Of a stretch of DNA of 64,000 nt, positions 56,311-63,771 are shown one piece after another (the first letter of the stretch is position 1; each line of letters opens with the position of its first letter). Where the stretch lies: the NCBI GenBank assembly GCA_040839025.1, contig JBFPJN010000001.1, positions 434,001-498,000 on the forward strand, read 5' to 3'. The position numbers and the translations under genes were made by a program. The notes under the pieces are model-generated. The model searched no databases. It was not told the origin of the DNA and saw only the letters and a program-made list of their open reading frames with translations. The DNA is from Alphaproteobacteria bacterium LSUCC0719. Lineage in GTDB: Bacteria > Pseudomonadota > Alphaproteobacteria > Puniceispirillales > Puniceispirillaceae.

Positions 56311-57932
56311 TATCGTACCTTTGGCATCAGGACGAAATCCCATGGTGACGGAAGCTCGCCGACTGGCACCTCGATGACGCTGGGCCCGTCATAGGCCATC
56401 GCAATTTCAAGGTTGCTGCGCAAATCCTCGGGCGTCGAGGCAATCAGTCCCTGCGCACCGAAAGACGTAGCCAGCGCCGCAAAATTCGGGCTGCTCAGAT
56501 CCGATGCGATCAGACGGCTGTCATAATTGTCGATCTGCAGGCGTCTGACATTGCCAAAGGCATGATCATTGAAAATGACGACAGTCAGGGGAATCTGATG
56601 ATGCACGGCTGTCGCAAGTTCAGTGATGGTGAACAACGCGCCGCCATCACCGCTGATCGCAACAACCGGAACGTCGCGCCTGGCGTGGGCAACCCCAAGC
56701 GCGGTGGCGATGCCATACCCCAATGTTCCCTGATAGCCTGTCGAAATGAAGGTTCGTGGTGCATAGCTTGGGAAGGCAAAGCGGGAGACATAGCCTGTCT
56801 GCGTCAATTCATCGACAAAGATACCCTCCGGTGGCAGCGCGTCGCGAATGGCACCAAGCCAGGCCAGTTGCGGGGCAAGACGCTGTGCATATTCGCCGGC
56901 GCGTCGGCTCTTCGCCTCGGCGATACGCTCAAGCCATGCCGCGTTGGGGGCTGTGTCTTTGTCAATGGCGTGCAGCAGCAGTGGCAACGCATCGGAAAGT
57001 GGCGCGTGGATTCCAACATCAACTGCGGCGCTGCGGCCAATCTGTGTGCTGTCTATATCGATGTGGATGACCTTCATTTTGTCATCCTGACCCCACGCCA
57101 TGATCTGGCTTTGAAGACGTGTGCCAAGGCCGATCACCAGATCAACATCGGCCCACAGGCTATGGGCAACCGGCATGCCGATCGCCAGCGCCTCGTCACT
57201 TGGCACAATGCCGTGGCCGGTGCGAAAGGCGACCACGGGGGCGCCAATTCGTGTCGCGAACAGGCGCACCGTCTCGGCATCATCCTGAGCGCCGCCGCCA
57301 ACGACAATCAGCGGTGAACGTGACGAGGCAATCAGGTGTGCCGCCTGTTCAATGGCGTCGGTGTCTGCCGAAGGCGGAACATCTGGGCCGACGTCCAGTG
57401 CGGTTCCTTCATCGGGTGCCGTCTGTCCCCACAGATTGACCGCGACCTCAAGCCCGACGGGGCGAGGGCGGCCCGATTTCAGGTCGCGCAACGCCGCCTT
57501 TATGGCTGCGACAGCATCCTGTGGGCCGGTAATGCGATGACTTGATTTTGTCAGCCGTTCAAGAATGCCGAACTGGTCGGGGATTTCATGAAGCAGCCCA
57601 TGTCCCTTGCCCTGTGCGGCAAGCGGAATCTGGCCGACAAGCGCCAGGACAGGTGCATTGACCGCATAGGCGGTGGACAGGGCCGCCGTGGCATTCAGAA
57701 AACCCGGTCCCGGTACAACGCAGAAAGCCTGGGGACGGCCTGTGGCAAGTGCCGCGCCCGTCGCCATATAGGCCGCGCCCTGTTCATGCCGGGTCTGAAT
57801 GGGTGTGATCCGGTCGGTGCGGTCGAACAGCGCGTCGAAGAAACCATCATTCTGGATCCCTGGAAGACAGTAAAGCTGGTCAATACCGTTGGCGATCAGC
57901 ATTTCCGCGACAAGGTCAGCTATCTTCATCAT
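56310..57932 (-). CDS. ThDP-dependent decarboxylase/acetolactate-synthase-like enzyme
   Basis: A 540-aa thiamine-diphosphate enzyme of the acetolactate synthase/benzoylformate decarboxylase type. N-terminal pyrimidine domain with the catalytic Glu50 in 'TRHEQGAAYMATGAALATGRP'; middle domain about 190-330; C-terminal ThDP domain with 'VAISGDGGALFTITELATAVHHQIPLTVVIFNDHAFGNVRR' (GDG...N). The valine-rich FAD loop expected in true acetolactate synthase is not obvious, and no small subunit gene is nearby, so IlvB is unlikely. The substrate is not assignable. Start at the ATGATG pair (57932/57929) behind GGGATTTTG; the open frame extends 23 codons further. Co-transcribed with the S8 protease. Confidence 0.87.
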   Translation of the reverse strand: MMKIADLVAEMLIANGIDQLYCLPGIQNDGFFDALFDRTDRITPIQTRHEQGAAYMATGAALATGRPQAFCVVPGPGFLNATAALSTAYAVNAPVLALVGQIPLAAQGKGHGLLHEIPDQFGILERLTKSSHRITGPQDAVAAIKAALRDLKSGRPRPVGLEVAVNLWGQTAPDEGTALDVGPDVPPSADTDAIEQAAHLIASSRSPLIVVGGGAQDDAETVRLFATRIGAPVVAFRTGHGIVPSDEALAIGMPVAHSLWADVDLVIGLGTRLQSQIMAWGQDDKMKVIHIDIDSTQIGRSAAVDVGIHAPLSDALPLLLHAIDKDTAPNAAWLERIAEAKSRRAGEYAQRLAPQLAWLGAIRDALPPEGIFVDELTQTGYVSRFAFPSYAPRTFISTGYQGTLGYGIATALGVAHARRDVPVVAISGDGGALFTITELATAVHHQIPLTVVIFNDHAFGNVRRLQIDNYDSRLIASDLSSPNFAALATSFGAQGLIASTPEDLRSNLEIAMAYDGPSVIEVPVGELPSPWDFVLMPKVR

Positions 57933-58071
57933 CAAAATCCCAGTTTTCACCCAAGACAGAATATTGCATAGTCGTGACAACAAAACAGCACTGTCAATCA
58001 CCGCATGAATCCAGTCTTATGGTCAGCATAACGCACCAATCGCAGGGTGCCGAGACGTGGGAGTTAACAAG

Positions 58072-59085
58072 ATGATCAAAATAATCGGTAAAACATTTGC
58101 GATGGCCCTTGTCGGGGTCATGGCATCGGCGTCCAGTTTCGCCGCTACAAAGATCCAGTTCGCGCTGGACTGGAAATTCGAGGGTCCATCCGCCCCTTAT
58201 TTTCTGGCCATTGACAATGGCCATTTTTCCGCTGTTGGGCTGGATGTCGAGGTGTCCCCCGGCAAGGGGTCGCTGGATGCGATTCCCAAGGTTGCCACCG
58301 GCGCCTTTCCTGTCGGCTTTGCTGACATCAACTCGCTGATCAAATTCCTTGACCAGAATCCCGGTGCGCCGGTCACCGCGGTGATGATGGTTTACGACAA
58401 GCCTCCCTTCGCCGTTGTTGGCCGCAAGTCGCTTGGCATTTCGGGACCATCCGATCTCGAGGGTTCGGTTCTTGGCGCACCGCCACCTGATGGTGCCTGG
58501 GCGCAGTTTCCATCCTTTGCCAAGGCCAACAATCTCGACATGAACAAGATCAAGGTCGAACCTGTCGGTTTCCCGACCCGCGAGCCGATGCTGGCCGAAG
58601 GCAAGGTTGATTCAGTCACCGGATTCTCGTTCTCTTCCTATCTGAATCTGGTTCGTCTTGGTGTACCGGAGGATGATATTTCGACCATTTTGATGGCGGA
58701 TCACGGGCTGCAGCTTTATGGCAACGCCATTATCGTGAATACCGAATACGCGGCAGCCAACGCCGACACCATCAAGGATTTCCTTGGTGCGGTGGCCGCA
58801 GGATGGAAAGACGCCATTGCCAGCCCGTCAGATGCGGCGGCATCGCTGGTCAAGCGTAATCCGGCAGCCGATGCCGCGCTCGAAGAGCGTCGTCTGATCC
58901 TGTCGATCGAGGCGAATGTCCTGACCGACCATGTAAAGGCCAATGGCATGGGCACCATCGATAACGCGCGGTTCGCCGCCGCTATCGAGCAGCTCAGTGA
59001 AACCTACGAGTACAAGTCCAAGCCAGATGCGGCGCTGTATTTTACAGATGCCTATCTGCCGGCTGGCGGGTTCTCACTGAACTAG
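58072..59085 (+). CDS. NMT1/THI5-like ABC transporter substrate-binding protein
   Basis: A 337-aa periplasmic binding protein of the NitT/TauT/ThiY group. Signal peptide about 1-24 (ending SSFAA). Then 'KIQFALDWKFEGPSAPYFLAIDNGHFSAVGLDVEVSPGKGSLDAIPKVATGAFPVGFADINSLIKF', the typical SsuA/ThiY opening, and 'MLAEGKVDSVTGFSFSSYLNLVRLG' later. Ligands of the family include alkanesulfonates, nitrate, taurine and thiamine pyrimidine precursors. The latter fits the ThDP-dependent enzyme transcribed divergently next door, but that is inference. GGGAG precedes ATG 58072 with 9-nt spacing. Followed by its ATPase and permease. Confidence 0.88.
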   Translation: MIKIIGKTFAMALVGVMASASSFAATKIQFALDWKFEGPSAPYFLAIDNGHFSAVGLDVEVSPGKGSLDAIPKVATGAFPVGFADINSLIKFLDQNPGAPVTAVMMVYDKPPFAVVGRKSLGISGPSDLEGSVLGAPPPDGAWAQFPSFAKANNLDMNKIKVEPVGFPTREPMLAEGKVDSVTGFSFSSYLNLVRLGVPEDDISTILMADHGLQLYGNAIIVNTEYAAANADTIKDFLGAVAAGWKDAIASPSDAAASLVKRNPAADAALEERRLILSIEANVLTDHVKANGMGTIDNARFAAAIEQLSETYEYKSKPDAALYFTDAYLPAGGFSLN

Positions 59086-59101
59086 ACCTGTCATGAACAG
59101 G

Positions 59102-59179
59102 GGGGCAGGGCACTATGATGTGGTGCGCTGCCCCGCTTCATGGCAGTCTGGCGTGCGCATGGCGGAATGACCGCCATGC
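59102..59179 (+). other. Two intercistronic hairpins after the substrate-binding protein gene
   Basis: Hairpin 1: GGGGCAG-g-GCAC (59102-59113) pairs with GTGC-g-CTGCCCC (59123-59134), 11 bp with one G-G mismatch. Hairpin 2: GCATGGCGG (59157-59165) pairs perfectly with CCGCCATGC (59171-59179) over a 5-nt loop. TTTT follows 9 nt later. Strong structures between a binding-protein gene and the rest of its ABC operon usually stabilise the upstream mRNA or partly terminate, raising binding-protein output. Confidence 0.6.
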
Positions 59180-59205
59180 CTGAACAGCTTTTATGGTCAA
59201 AATAA

Positions 59206-60024
59206 ATGGCAGACAATTCAGCTTCCGGCACAGGTGACGGCGATCTTATCGTCATTGATGGTGTTTCGCATACCTACAAGACAAACACAGGCCCGCTTCA
59301 GGTTCTCGACGATCTGACGATCAGCGTGCCACGGCATGGTTTCAGCGCCATTGTTGGCCCGTCCGGGTGTGGCAAATCCACTGTTACACGTCTTGTCGCT
59401 GGATTGATGAAGCCTGACACCGGCAATGTCTGGCTGCAGGGAGAGCGCGTGACCTCTCCACGGTCAACGGTCGGGATGGCGTTCCAGAATCCCGTCCTTC
59501 TTGAATGGCGGAGTATCCTGAAGAATGTCATGTTGCCTCTGGAGATCGTGCCAACAAGGCTTGATGCCGCCGCCAAGGAGCGGCGCGCGCGCGACCTTTT
59601 GAAACTTGTTGGTCTTGCCGGGTTCGAAGACAAACGCCCGTCCGAGCTGTCCGGCGGCATGCGTCAGCGCGCCTCGCTGTGCCGGGCACTGGTCCATCAG
59701 CCCGAAGTGTTGATTCTTGACGAGCCGTTTGGTGCGCTTGATGCCTTCACCCGCGAGGATCTGTGGCTGACCATGCACCGGCTGCGTGCCGAAGAGCCGT
59801 TTACCGGCGTGCTGATTACGCATGATCTCCGCGAGGCCATTTTCCTGGCTGACGAGGTTGTTGTTCTGTCCGGTCGCCCGGCAACGGTTCAATACAGCCT
59901 GCAACTTCCGAATACCGGACCACGCACGCTGGACCATCTTTACACCAGCGAGGCGACGGAAACGCTGAATGTGCTTCGTGACCAGATCAGGATTGCCCGT
60001 GAAGGCGAGGAGGCAACCCAATGA
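59206..60024 (+). CDS. ABC transporter ATP-binding protein (NitT/TauT/ThiZ type)
   Basis: A 272-aa cytoplasmic ATPase of an importer. Walker A 'VGPSGCGKSTVTRLVAGLM' (about 52-70), Q-loop 'GMAFQNPVLLEWRSILKNVMLPLEI', signature 'LSGGMRQRASLCRALVHQPEVLILDEPFGALDAFTRED' with Walker B, and H-loop 'GVLITHDLREAIFLADEVVVLSGRPATV'. This is the SsuB/TauB/ThiZ subfamily. It lies 120 bp after the binding protein and overlaps the permease by ATGA. Confidence 0.94.
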   Translation: MADNSASGTGDGDLIVIDGVSHTYKTNTGPLQVLDDLTISVPRHGFSAIVGPSGCGKSTVTRLVAGLMKPDTGNVWLQGERVTSPRSTVGMAFQNPVLLEWRSILKNVMLPLEIVPTRLDAAAKERRARDLLKLVGLAGFEDKRPSELSGGMRQRASLCRALVHQPEVLILDEPFGALDAFTREDLWLTMHRLRAEEPFTGVLITHDLREAIFLADEVVVLSGRPATVQYSLQLPNTGPRTLDHLYTSEATETLNVLRDQIRIAREGEEATQ

Positions 60025-60776
60025 GACAGGTATTTGTGCCGCTCCTGGCCATCGTCATCTTCCTGTGTTTCTGGGAAGCCCTGGTATGGGTCAATGGCTG
60101 GCCGAACTACAAGATGGCGTCACCGAGTGATCTCTGGCCAGCGTTCTGGCGGTTCAAGGGGTTGTTCCTGACCTTTGGATGGGAAACGCTGTGGCGTACC
60201 GTTGTCGGTTTGTTGATCGCCATTATTGTTGGCGTGCTGTTTGGCATGGTCATGGGGTTTTCCAAGGTCATGCGCGAGGGGCTGTATCCGCTTCTGGTTG
60301 GCTTCAACGCCATTCCAAAGGCAACCGTTGTTCCTATCGTGGCGCTGATGTTTGTCGGGCAGCATGATCTGAACACCGTTCTGATCGCCTTCATGATTTC
60401 GTTCTTTCCGATTGCCGTGTCTGTATCCATCGGCCTGTCCACTCTCGAGCCTGAATATCGTGACATTCTGCGCTCGCTTGGCGCATCGAAGCTCACGATC
60501 TTCTGGAAGATTGCCCTGCCAAAGACATTGCCTGAATTCTTTGGTGCCCTGAAGGTGGCGGTAACGCTTGCTTTCATTGGCACAAACCTGATGGAAATCG
60601 TGTCGCCGCATGGTCGTGGTCTCGGCGCGTTGTTTGACAGTGGCAAGACGAATTCCGACTATCCGCTGATGTTCGCGGTGTTGATCGCGCTCGCGGTATT
60701 GGGGATCGCGCTCTATTACGTTGTCGTGATGCTTGAAAAGATCTTTGCAGGCTGGGCGGAACGGTCGGCAGAGTGA
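60021..60776 (+). CDS. ABC transporter permease (NitT/TauT/ThiX type)
   Basis: A 251-aa inner-membrane permease with about six spans. N-terminal span 'VPLLAIVIFLCFWEALVWVNG', then 'SPSDLWPAFWRFKG', and the EAA loop 'YRDILRSLGASKLTIFWKIALPKTLPEFFGALKVAVTLAFIGTNLMEIV' (about 152-200) that docks the ATPase. It closes the three-gene importer operon. The 75-bp gap to the convergent M19 gene is AT-rich, with only small imperfect hairpins and no clear terminator. Confidence 0.93.
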   Translation: MRQVFVPLLAIVIFLCFWEALVWVNGWPNYKMASPSDLWPAFWRFKGLFLTFGWETLWRTVVGLLIAIIVGVLFGMVMGFSKVMREGLYPLLVGFNAIPKATVVPIVALMFVGQHDLNTVLIAFMISFFPIAVSVSIGLSTLEPEYRDILRSLGASKLTIFWKIALPKTLPEFFGALKVAVTLAFIGTNLMEIVSPHGRGLGALFDSGKTNSDYPLMFAVLIALAVLGIALYYVVVMLEKIFAGWAERSAE

Positions 60777-60851
60777 TCTGTGCCCGGTCTAAAGACTGGT
60801 TCCAGATTTAATCTGTATGTAAAGTTTGGATTTCAAGATTCTGAAATAAAA

Positions 60852-61916
60852 CTATTTCCATATCTTTTTGAGAATGGAAATCCAATTGTCCACGCACAGC
60901 TTTGAGATCAGCGTTTCGCCAAACCCGTGGTCACGCATGGCGTCGACCAGATGTGGAAGGTCGGCCGCGCTGGCAAGCCAATCAGGCATCATGGCGCCAT
61001 CATAATCCGAACCAAGTCCGACATGATCCTCGCCAAGGATCGTAATCAGGTGGTCAAGGTGACGAAGCATCACCTCAGCCGGAACATCCGGCATCATCTT
61101 GCCATCGGGGCGCAGAAAGGCTGTGGCAAAATTCAGCCCGACCATGCCGCCACTGTCACGGATCATAAAAAGCTGGTCGTCGGTCAGGTTTCGGGCGTGC
61201 GGGCAGATGGCATGGGCGTTGGAATGTGTGGCAACAAGGGGATTGCCAGAATGTTTGGCCACATCGTGGAACCCGGCCTGGTTCATGTGTGACAGGTCAA
61301 TCAGGATGCCAAGCTCGTCACATCGTTTCACAAGTCGCAGTCCGGCCTCAGTCAATCCGGGTCCGGTATCCGGTTCCGAGGGAAAGGCAAAGGGAACGCC
61401 GTGACCGAAAATCGTGGGACGGCTCCAGACAGGCCCCAGTGACCGCAGCCCGGCAGCATGCAGCACGTTCAGCATGGTCAAATCGGCATCGATCGCCTCG
61501 GCGCCCTCGATATGCATGATGGCGGCGATTGTGCCGGCCTTCATGCTAGCGCTCAGATCGCCGACATTGCGGCAGATGGCAAGCGCCCCATGCTGTTCAA
61601 GTTCCAGCAGGATGTTGATCTGCGCCATGGTCACAGATACCGCATGGGACCAGTCAAGCCGGGGTGGCAGGGGCAGTTCATAGTGTTCAGCCATCATCGC
61701 TTCCAGACGCAGCCCGTGGTCGACGTCCCTTGGCGGGACATAGACCGCAAAGAACCCGCCGGCAAATCCTCCGGCGCGGGACTTTGGCAGGTCGATGGCG
61801 GCCTCATACCCGTCAGTGAAAGCGGAAGCAGGGTCCAGCGGACGCATTGCGTGCAGTTTTGACAGGACATCATTGTGTCCATCAAAGATTGGCGTCGGTG
61901 CCCTATCCTTCATCAT
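60852..61916 (-). CDS. M19-family (renal/membrane-type) dipeptidase
   Basis: A 354-aa zinc dipeptidase. It begins 'PTPIFDGHNDVLSKLH' (HxD metal site), then 'AAIMHIEGAEAID' (bridging Glu), 'LIDLSHMNQAGFHDVAKHSGNPLVATHSNAHAICPHARNLTD' (two His ligands and the substrate Arg) and 'DHVGLGSDYDGAMMP' (Asp). No signal peptide, so a cytoplasmic enzyme is expected. M19 enzymes cleave dipeptides, including ones with D-residues. Here the gene is last in an operon with a GH84 glycosidase and a YkuD protein, suggesting work on muropeptide-derived peptides. ATG 61916 has AAGGA 8 nt upstream and lies inside the 3' end of the GH84 gene (14-bp overlap). Confidence 0.92.
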   Translation of the reverse strand: MMKDRAPTPIFDGHNDVLSKLHAMRPLDPASAFTDGYEAAIDLPKSRAGGFAGGFFAVYVPPRDVDHGLRLEAMMAEHYELPLPPRLDWSHAVSVTMAQINILLELEQHGALAICRNVGDLSASMKAGTIAAIMHIEGAEAIDADLTMLNVLHAAGLRSLGPVWSRPTIFGHGVPFAFPSEPDTGPGLTEAGLRLVKRCDELGILIDLSHMNQAGFHDVAKHSGNPLVATHSNAHAICPHARNLTDDQLFMIRDSGGMVGLNFATAFLRPDGKMMPDVPAEVMLRHLDHLITILGEDHVGLGSDYDGAMMPDWLASAADLPHLVDAMRDHGFGETLISKLCVDNWISILKKIWK

Positions 61917-63099
61917 CGCGGTTTCCTTCATCTCCGACAGGATCATTGCCGGTCTGCGTGCTGGCAAGCTTTTCATACAGCGCGGCTGTCTGCGTCTTCG
62001 CAATCCGCAGTTCTGGAAGCCTGCCGGCCGCCAGCAACAGATCATGCTTCAGTCCGAACAGGAACGGATACCATTCGCGTGCCAGCGGTGTTTTCCACCG
62101 CCATAGCAGGGTTTCAATGGCGGCAAAGCTGCTGTCGTCAGGTTGTGGGGGCGCTGCGGGAATCCGGTCATTCATCACCGGCATGTTGAACCAGGCGGCA
62201 ATCTTGTGGAAATCGTCCGGAACACCGGCCTTTGCAAGCGCGCAGCGCCAGGCGGCCTCGTCGTCGCCTGCCACGATGATTTCCAGAAGAAGCAGATCTG
62301 TTTCGATCATGCCGGTGCCATTCAACATCAGATCACCCGTTGTGGCACGGTTCGCGTGAGGTCCAACGAATAACCGCCGTGGACAGTAGTCGTTGCAATA
62401 GACATTGTCCCACAGGATCAGCCGCTGTCCAAAGATGCTGCCGGCCGGTGTCGATTCCGGCGCCAGTGGGTTGGCACCGGCGACAATGTGTGATCCGCAA
62501 TGAAAGACCGCCATATCCTCGGGAATGGCGGCGGTCATGGCCCGGTAGCTGTCAGCTGCGGCGTTGCTGATTTCGTCGGCATAGATGCGGGGCACGATCA
62601 GGGTCGGCACATCAAGCCGGGCGGCAAGGCGGGTGGCGATGCCGGCATGGAGTGCGATTTCGTCAGACAGGGCGGAATCAAGCGTTGATGGTGGTGGCTC
62701 AATATCGTCAAACATTATCACGATGGCAGTTGCACCAGCTGACTGCAGCGCCTGTGCCTTGGCCAGCAGCAGGTCGAATTCCGCGCTGTCGCGTCGGGAG
62801 TCGTAATCCAGCCCCGGCGCGATTCCGCCGAAAATCATCACATCACGCATTGCCGCGGCCTTGCACAGGGCGGTGAAGTGCTGAAGCCATTCCTCTGGCC
62901 ACGGGGTTCGCCATTCAACCCTGTGCCGGAGATCCTCCTTCGGCGCATAGAGATAGGCATTCAGACCCAGTCCGGCCATCCGCTCTATGATCCTGTTGCG
63001 GTCCTGCCAGGTCAGCAGACGACCGTAGTAGCCTTCGATATAACCACGGATTGGCGTTGCCGGGAGATGTGGTCCCAATATCTGCTGTGGATTGTTCAT
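61903..63099 (-). CDS. GH84-family beta-N-acetylglucosaminidase (cytoplasmic)
   Basis: A 398-aa glycosidase of family GH84 (O-GlcNAcase/NAGidase type). 'IRGYIEGYYGRLLTWQDRNRIIERMAGLGLNAYLYAPKEDLRHRVEWRTPWPEE' (17-70) is the diagnostic N-terminal catalytic-barrel sequence. The catalytic aspartate pair is D131-D132 in 'VIMFDDIEPP'. 'LILWDNVYCNDYCPRRLFVGPHANR' also matches. There is no signal peptide. The enzyme removes terminal beta-linked GlcNAc using the substrate's own acetamido group. Between a YkuD gene (ATGA overlap) and an M19 dipeptidase (overlap), next to ampG, a role on GlcNAc-anhydroMurNAc muropeptides is likely, the reaction NagZ does elsewhere. Confidence 0.88.
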   Translation of the reverse strand: MNNPQQILGPHLPATPIRGYIEGYYGRLLTWQDRNRIIERMAGLGLNAYLYAPKEDLRHRVEWRTPWPEEWLQHFTALCKAAAMRDVMIFGGIAPGLDYDSRRDSAEFDLLLAKAQALQSAGATAIVIMFDDIEPPPSTLDSALSDEIALHAGIATRLAARLDVPTLIVPRIYADEISNAAADSYRAMTAAIPEDMAVFHCGSHIVAGANPLAPESTPAGSIFGQRLILWDNVYCNDYCPRRLFVGPHANRATTGDLMLNGTGMIETDLLLLEIIVAGDDEAAWRCALAKAGVPDDFHKIAAWFNMPVMNDRIPAAPPQPDDSSFAAIETLLWRWKTPLAREWYPFLFGLKHDLLLAAGRLPELRIAKTQTAALYEKLASTQTGNDPVGDEGNRDDEG

Positions 63100-63644
63100 G
63101 GCAGGCTGTTCTGGTCTGCCGACGGGGCGTCAGCGGCAATGTGGATGGCTGTATCGGTGGTTGCCGCGCGCAGCAGCGCCAGCATGTCCTGCTTTGTCAC
63201 GGCGATACAGCCGGCGGTGTGGCTTGTGTCCGCCTCGCGAAGATGCAGGAAGATGGCGCTGCCATGATAGGGGACTGGTGGCGAATCATTATGTCCAAGC
63301 ACAACAATCAGGTCGTATAGAGAATCATCACGCCACAGTCTTTCATGCCTGGCCGGATGGGGCAGGTCGACCGGCCTGTTATAGGCCGGATCTTCCGGGT
63401 CGTCGCACCAGCCCATGTCAGGCGTCAACGCAATGGTCGGCAGCCCGGTTTCGGGACAAGACATACGGTCGGGCCGATAATATAGATAGCGCAAGGGCCA
63501 GGTTCCAAGCGGTGTTGCCATGTCGCCTTCACGTTTGGCATCACCGGCAACAAAACCTGTCCTGCCGACAAGGCAGTCACAGCGGTGATGGGGGGCTGTC
63601 AGGCCATATCCGGTGCCTGTGATGGTCACGGTCCAGTCTGTCAC
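63096..63644 (-). CDS. YkuD-family protein (L,D-transpeptidase/L,D-carboxypeptidase), no signal peptide
   Basis: A 182-aa YkuD-fold protein. Catalytic Cys146 in 'SHTAGCIAVT' with H127 ('PYHGSAIFLH') gives the usual H...S-x-x-GC pattern. N-terminal 'GRTGFVAGDAKREGDMATPLGTWPLRYLYYRPDR' is the family's opening (KxEGDxxTPxGxxPL). No signal peptide or membrane anchor is seen, unlike periplasmic L,D-transpeptidases; cytosolic YkuD proteins acting as L,D-carboxypeptidases in peptidoglycan recycling are known (ElsL of Acinetobacter). Start chosen as GTG 63644, with GAGGAGG 9 nt upstream; the open frame extends 17 codons. First gene of the operon, divergent from ampG. Confidence 0.85.
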   Translation of the reverse strand: MTDWTVTITGTGYGLTAPHHRCDCLVGRTGFVAGDAKREGDMATPLGTWPLRYLYYRPDRMSCPETGLPTIALTPDMGWCDDPEDPAYNRPVDLPHPARHERLWRDDSLYDLIVVLGHNDSPPVPYHGSAIFLHLREADTSHTAGCIAVTKQDMLALLRAATTDTAIHIAADAPSADQNSLP

Positions 63645-63771
63645 CCTGTCATGCCTCCTCAATTGCGGGCCGGGCTGTCGCACATCCCGACTCAATATAA
63701 TTTGCCTTTATTGGACAACACGGCATAGCCTGATCTCAACCATAAAGACATTCAGGTGTTGGGAGGGGTAA

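Noticed and set aside
58002-58071. Possible TPP riboswitch before the NMT1-type binding protein (GGGTGCCGAGA resembles part of the thi-box)
   Set aside because: The second conserved half (the CTGATCTGG...CCAGCG region) is absent and only about 25 nt remain before the start codon.
60777-60851. Terminator between the ABC permease and the M19 gene
   Set aside because: Only small stems (ATTTCA/TGAAAT and CCGGTCT/AGACTGG) without a U-run on either strand.
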